From positions 4,364,728 through 4,428,727 of the forward strand of contig NZ_CP011853.1 in assembly GCF_001305675.1 (NCBI RefSeq): DNA of 64,000 nucleotides, written 5' to 3'. Below the pieces are notes generated by a model that did not search any database, was not told the origin of the DNA, and saw only the letters and a list, made by a program, of their open reading frames with translations. Source of the DNA: Gordonia phthalatica (GTDB lineage Bacteria; Actinomycetota; Actinomycetes; Mycobacteriales; Mycobacteriaceae). This document shows, piece by piece, positions 61,523 to 64,000 of the stretch (within the stretch, counting starts at the first letter, position 1; the number at the start of each line of letters is the position of its first letter). Made by a program: the position numbers and the translations under genes.

Positions 61523-62707
61523 TCAGCGTCCGCCCTTCTTCTTCTTGTTGCGCTTGCTGCCGGCCTGGCGTGCACCACCGGGGCGAGGCTTCTGGCCGGG
61601 CGAAGGCTTGTTCGCCGGCTTGTTCGCAGCGGCACCCTGCTTCTTCGCGCCCTGCTTCTCGGCAGCCGATGTCTCGACAGCATCGCTCGACACGGAGTCG
61701 GAGTTCTTCACGTCACCGTCGATCACCGCGACGGCACTCTCACGCTTGGTCTTGCCGGGGCGGGCGCCTGGCTTCGGTGCGGCCGCATTCAGACGCTCCT
61801 GCTTAGCCAGCTTGGCCGCTTCCTCTTCCTTGGCGATCTTGCCGAAGACGATGTGCTGCTGACCGTAGGTCCACGCGTTGTTCGACACCCAGTACAGCAG
61901 GATGGCGACGGGGAAGAAGACACCCATGACGAGGACACCGAGGGGGAAGACGTACAGCGCGAGCTTGTTCATGATGCGCGTCTGCGGGTTCTCCTCGGCC
62001 GCCGCGGACTGACGGGCCACGGAAGCGCGCGAGTTCATGTGCGTGGCGAGCGAGGCGATCAGCATCAGCGGCACGACGACGATGACGATGTTCAGACGTG
62101 TGAAGTCGGGATCGACGAGGTTGCCGGTCGTAGCGTCGTGCATGAAGGCCTGCCACTGCGCCATCGGCTGCGTGACATACGACGAGAGCGGGACGCCGAA
62201 GAGGCGGGCGTCCAGGAAGTTCTGCACCAACTCGGGGCTGAAGGCGTAGTTGCCGATCTCGCGGTTGGCCTCGAGCGAGAGGCTCGGCCCGGTGTGCGGC
62301 ACACCGAAGCCGCCGCCGTCGGGGATGTAGCGGTTGAACGACCGCAGCACGTGAAACAGGCCGATGAAGACCGGGACCTGCATGAACATCGGCAGACAGC
62401 CGAGGAACGGGTTGAAGCCGTGCTCCTTCTGGAGCTTCTGCATCTCCTCGGTCATCTTGACGCGGTCGTTCGCATACTTCTTGCGAATCGCCTGCATCTG
62501 CGGGTTGATCTCCTGCATCTGCCGCGTCGTGCGAATCTGCTTGACGAAGGGCTTGTACAGGATCGCGCGCAGCGAGAACACCAGCATGACCACGGACAGC
62601 GCCCACGCGATGCCGGACCACTCGGCACCGTTCGGCAGGATCGCGTCGAACAACCAGTGCCAGAGCCACATGATCCAGGACACCGGGTAGTAGATGAAGT
62701 TGAGCAC
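61523..62707 (-). CDS. yidC: Membrane protein insertase YidC
   Basis: 394 residues. Starts [20 protein letters not shown] (first helix), then the 60KD_IMP domain with the conserved positively charged coiled-coil loop ([20 protein letters not shown]), [20 protein letters not shown] and [19 protein letters not shown]. The C-terminal tail is long, Lys/Pro-rich and basic ([23 protein letters not shown]), suited to ribosome contact. It inserts and folds inner-membrane proteins with or without SecYEG. Confidence 0.96.
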   Translation of the reverse strand: MLNFIYYPVSWIMWLWHWLFDAILPNGAEWSGIAWALSVVMLVFSLRAILYKPFVKQIRTTRQMQEINPQMQAIRKKYANDRVKMTEEMQKLQKEHGFNPFLGCLPMFMQVPVFIGLFHVLRSFNRYIPDGGGFGVPHTGPSLSLEANREIGNYAFSPELVQNFLDARLFGVPLSSYVTQPMAQWQAFMHDATTGNLVDPDFTRLNIVIVVVPLMLIASLATHMNSRASVARQSAAAEENPQTRIMNKLALYVFPLGVLVMGVFFPVAILLYWVSNNAWTYGQQHIVFGKIAKEEEAAKLAKQERLNAAAPKPGARPGKTKRESAVAVIDGDVKNSDSVSSDAVETSAAEKQGAKKQGAAANKPANKPSPGQKPRPGGARQAGSKRNKKKKGGR

Positions 62708-62710
62708 GGC

Positions 62711-63028
62711 TCACTTACCCCTATCTGAAGGAGGTGCGGTCGCACCTCTGTTGGAAGTCTTGGTGCGGAGCCACTCCACGGGTCCCAGCTCGGGGACCGG
62801 GTCGTAGCCGGGCTTGTGCCAGGGGCCGCACTTGAGCAGGCGCCAGGTCGCGAGGATCGATCCCCACACGAAGCCGTGCCTGTCGAGAGCTTCGACGGCG
62901 TACCCGCTGCACGTCGGCTCGAATCGACAGGTCGGCATCCGCATCGGGGAGATGTACGACCGGTACAACTCGATGAGGAAGATCAGACAGACACGGGGGA
63001 GCCGGTGTAGGCGCGACAACCAGGTCAT
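62711..63028 (-). CDS. yidD: Membrane protein insertion efficiency factor YidD
   Basis: 105 residues. The family core FLIELYRSYISPMRMPTCRF, EPTCSGYAVEALDRHGFVWG and RLLKCGPWHKPGYDPVP includes the conserved Cys residues and the amphipathic N-terminal helix. The ATG overlaps the rnpA stop (ATGA); longer frames run antisense to rnpA. It ends three bases before the yidC start codon. Confidence 0.95.
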   Translation of the reverse strand: MTWLSRLHRLPRVCLIFLIELYRSYISPMRMPTCRFEPTCSGYAVEALDRHGFVWGSILATWRLLKCGPWHKPGYDPVPELGPVEWLRTKTSNRGATAPPSDRGK

Positions 63029-63462
63029 GCCCGCGCTCCCGGGCCCTCGGTGGTGTCGGCCGCCGCGCGACCGACAGCGGCGACCACCTTGCGATGGCGC
63101 AGCGCCGACCGTAGTTCGGCCTCGAGGTCGGTACTCGACCGCTCGACGATGCCGGGGTACGCGCGGATCACCACGAACGTCTCCCGGGGAAGCGCCTCGG
63201 CCGCGACTGCGGCGAAGGCGTGACGAAGTCGTCGTGCAGTGCGATGACGAACCACCGCATTGCCGACCTTCTTGGACACGATCAGGCCGAGCCACGGACC
63301 GCCGCACAGTGCGACGTCGGGCCTCAGCTCCGTCGAGTCAGGCCAGTCTGCTCCCACGGGAGCCACGTTAAGAGTGAGATCACGTGCCGAAACCCGCACA
63401 CCCTTGGAGAGTGTGCGGGTGAAATCGGACTTCCGCGAAATCCGCGCCGAGTCGGCCGACAC
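63025..63462 (-). CDS. rnpA: Ribonuclease P protein component
   Basis: 145 residues. ARISRKSDFTRTLSKGVRV at the start and the RNR-type motif in VSKKVGNAVVRHRTARRLRH are the RnpA signatures; a C-terminal extension (RAAADTTEGPGARA) is specific to this lineage. It helps RNase P RNA to remove tRNA 5' leaders. GTG start without a strong ribosome site, 25 bases after rpmH: translation is probably coupled. Confidence 0.94.
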   Translation of the reverse strand: MSADSARISRKSDFTRTLSKGVRVSARDLTLNVAPVGADWPDSTELRPDVALCGGPWLGLIVSKKVGNAVVRHRTARRLRHAFAAVAAEALPRETFVVIRAYPGIVERSSTDLEAELRSALRHRKVVAAVGRAAADTTEGPGARA

Positions 63463-63487
63463 CGATCGCCCGGGCCGGATTATCGAC

Positions 63488-63631
63488 TCAGGCTGTCAGC
63501 TTGGCGCGGCCCTTGGAACGACGACCGTTCACGATGGCGCGACCGGCACGGGTCCGCATCCGAAGACGGAAGCCGTGGACGCGCGCGCGACGACGGTTGT
63601 TCGGCTGGAAAGTACGCTTCCCCTTAGCCAC
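63488..63631 (-). CDS. rpmH: 50S ribosomal protein L34
   Basis: 47 residues: [20 protein letters not shown], then [20 protein letters not shown], the invariant L34 sequence. GTG start with AAGGAG six bases upstream. Highly basic; part of the large subunit. First gene of the leftward operon, divergent from dnaA. Confidence 0.97.
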   Translation of the reverse strand: MAKGKRTFQPNNRRRARVHGFRLRMRTRAGRAIVNGRRSKGRAKLTA

Positions 63632-63953
63632 TGGGAACTCCTTGTGTTGGGCCTACTCAACGTAGGTACTGCAGGCGGTCTTCGGCCCCTCATGGATCGG
63701 CCGGAGCCGGCTCGCGATGAGCGCGTTGAAGCAGTCCATGTGCAGGCGACCTTTCGAGGGTACTGGCCTCCGTAATTCAAATCAAACGACGGGCTACCTG
63801 CGGATATCGGGGACGTTGAATTACACCTGTGGAATTTGTCAACAACTTCATCCACAGGTGTGGACAACTTTGTGGACAACTCGCGCACGAGGGCCGTTCC
63901 GTGGCAGAGTCTCAGGCATCGAATGGCGAGAATCGACGACCGAGGGGGCGCGA
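63632..63953. promoter_or_regulatory. rpmH-dnaA divergent region with DnaA boxes
   Basis: 322 bases without a gene, locally AT-rich. TGTGGACAA at 63859-63867 and 63871-63879 (TTGTCCACA on the minus strand, the actinobacterial DnaA-box form) lie in tandem 12 bases apart; weaker boxes surround TCCACAGG near 63851 and CCTGTGGAA near 63827. They allow DnaA autoregulation of dnaA and belong to the origin neighbourhood; the main oriC is expected between dnaA and dnaN outside the window. Confidence 0.85.
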
Positions 63954-64000
63954 GTGGCGGGCGACCGTGAGAACTTCAGCAATATCTGGAACGCTGTCGT
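63954..64000 (+). CDS. dnaA: Chromosomal replication initiator DnaA, 5' end only
   Basis: Fifteen complete codons from a GTG (AGDRENFSNIWNAVV) with a G-rich ribosome site (GAGGGGG) about seven bases upstream. The FxxIWNxVV pattern suits the DnaA N-terminal domain, and rpmH-dnaA is an invariant neighbour pair. The gene continues beyond the window. A GTG at 63901 is in another frame. Confidence 0.88.
   Translation, partial: MAGDRENFSNIWNAV

Noticed and set aside
62341..62360. GCAGCACGTGAAAC in yidC as a parS site
   Set aside because: Three mismatches, all in one half; likely chance.
1..64000. CRISPR arrays, tRNA and rRNA genes
   Set aside because: No regularly spaced repeats and no recognisable tRNA or rRNA sequence were seen; a dedicated scan would be needed to exclude a missed tRNA.

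Overview
The window is about 66-68% GC with very strong third-position GC bias, and its right end reproduces the origin-proximal gene order of Mycobacteriales: cca, NUDIX, DUF6049, murJ, sigM, anti-sigma, trxB, trxA, cwlM, GNAT-like, parB, parA, rsmG, jag, yidC, yidD, rnpA, rpmH, dnaA. Fused MurJ-pseudokinase, CwlM with a degenerate amidase site, an F420-type oxidoreductase and a KstR-like operator all fit. The best guess is Gordonia or a close relative; genus is inferred from protein character, not from a search.

Layout. 1-2.5 kb: ABC-2 permease with a DesK/DesR-type two-component pair. 2.5-14.9 kb: a defence island with a zinc-ribbon/CHAT-protease operon, a complete Type I restriction-modification system (hsdM, hsdS, hsdR), an HTH protein with a degenerate methyltransferase domain and a TRD-like tail in front of hsdM, an antisense pair (unknown protein plus XRE-ImmA metalloprotease) between hsdS and hsdR, and a DUF6994-like gene coupled to hsdR. 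14.9-27.7 kb: ordinary metabolic and envelope genes, including a ketosteroid isomerase behind a sequence that fits the KstR operator. 27.7-37.4 kb: leuS, an SdpI-like protein with a Cys-rich tail, transporters, a calcium-loop protein, YqgE, DedA and an EgtE-like PLP enzyme, with two striking long palindromes in the gaps. 37.4-46.3 kb: cca to murJ. 46.3-50.2 kb: an accessory insertion (sterol desaturase/TetR, small proteins, then a graveyard with an ISL3 remnant, a truncated MFS gene and a frameshifted nitroreductase) separating murJ from sigM. 50.3-57.8 kb: sigM to rsmG. 57.8-60.9 kb: a gene-poor stretch carrying nine parS-like sequences, DnaA-box-like sequences and a decayed IS481 transposase. 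60.9-64 kb: jag-yidC-yidD-rnpA-rpmH and the first codons of dnaA.

How it works together. The right end is the chromosome replication and segregation control region: ParAB with an unusually rich array of parS-like sites, RNA processing and membrane insertion genes, and the dnaA promoter with DnaA boxes. The murJ/sigM/trx/cwlM block links envelope synthesis with redox and stress control. The left island is a classical but heavily decorated Type I R-M locus; its extra genes (dead MTase-TRD protein, ImmA-like protease, CHAT protease) are the least understood part of the window.

No tRNA, rRNA or CRISPR array was seen. All assignments come from reading the sequence and remembered family features; no database search was run.
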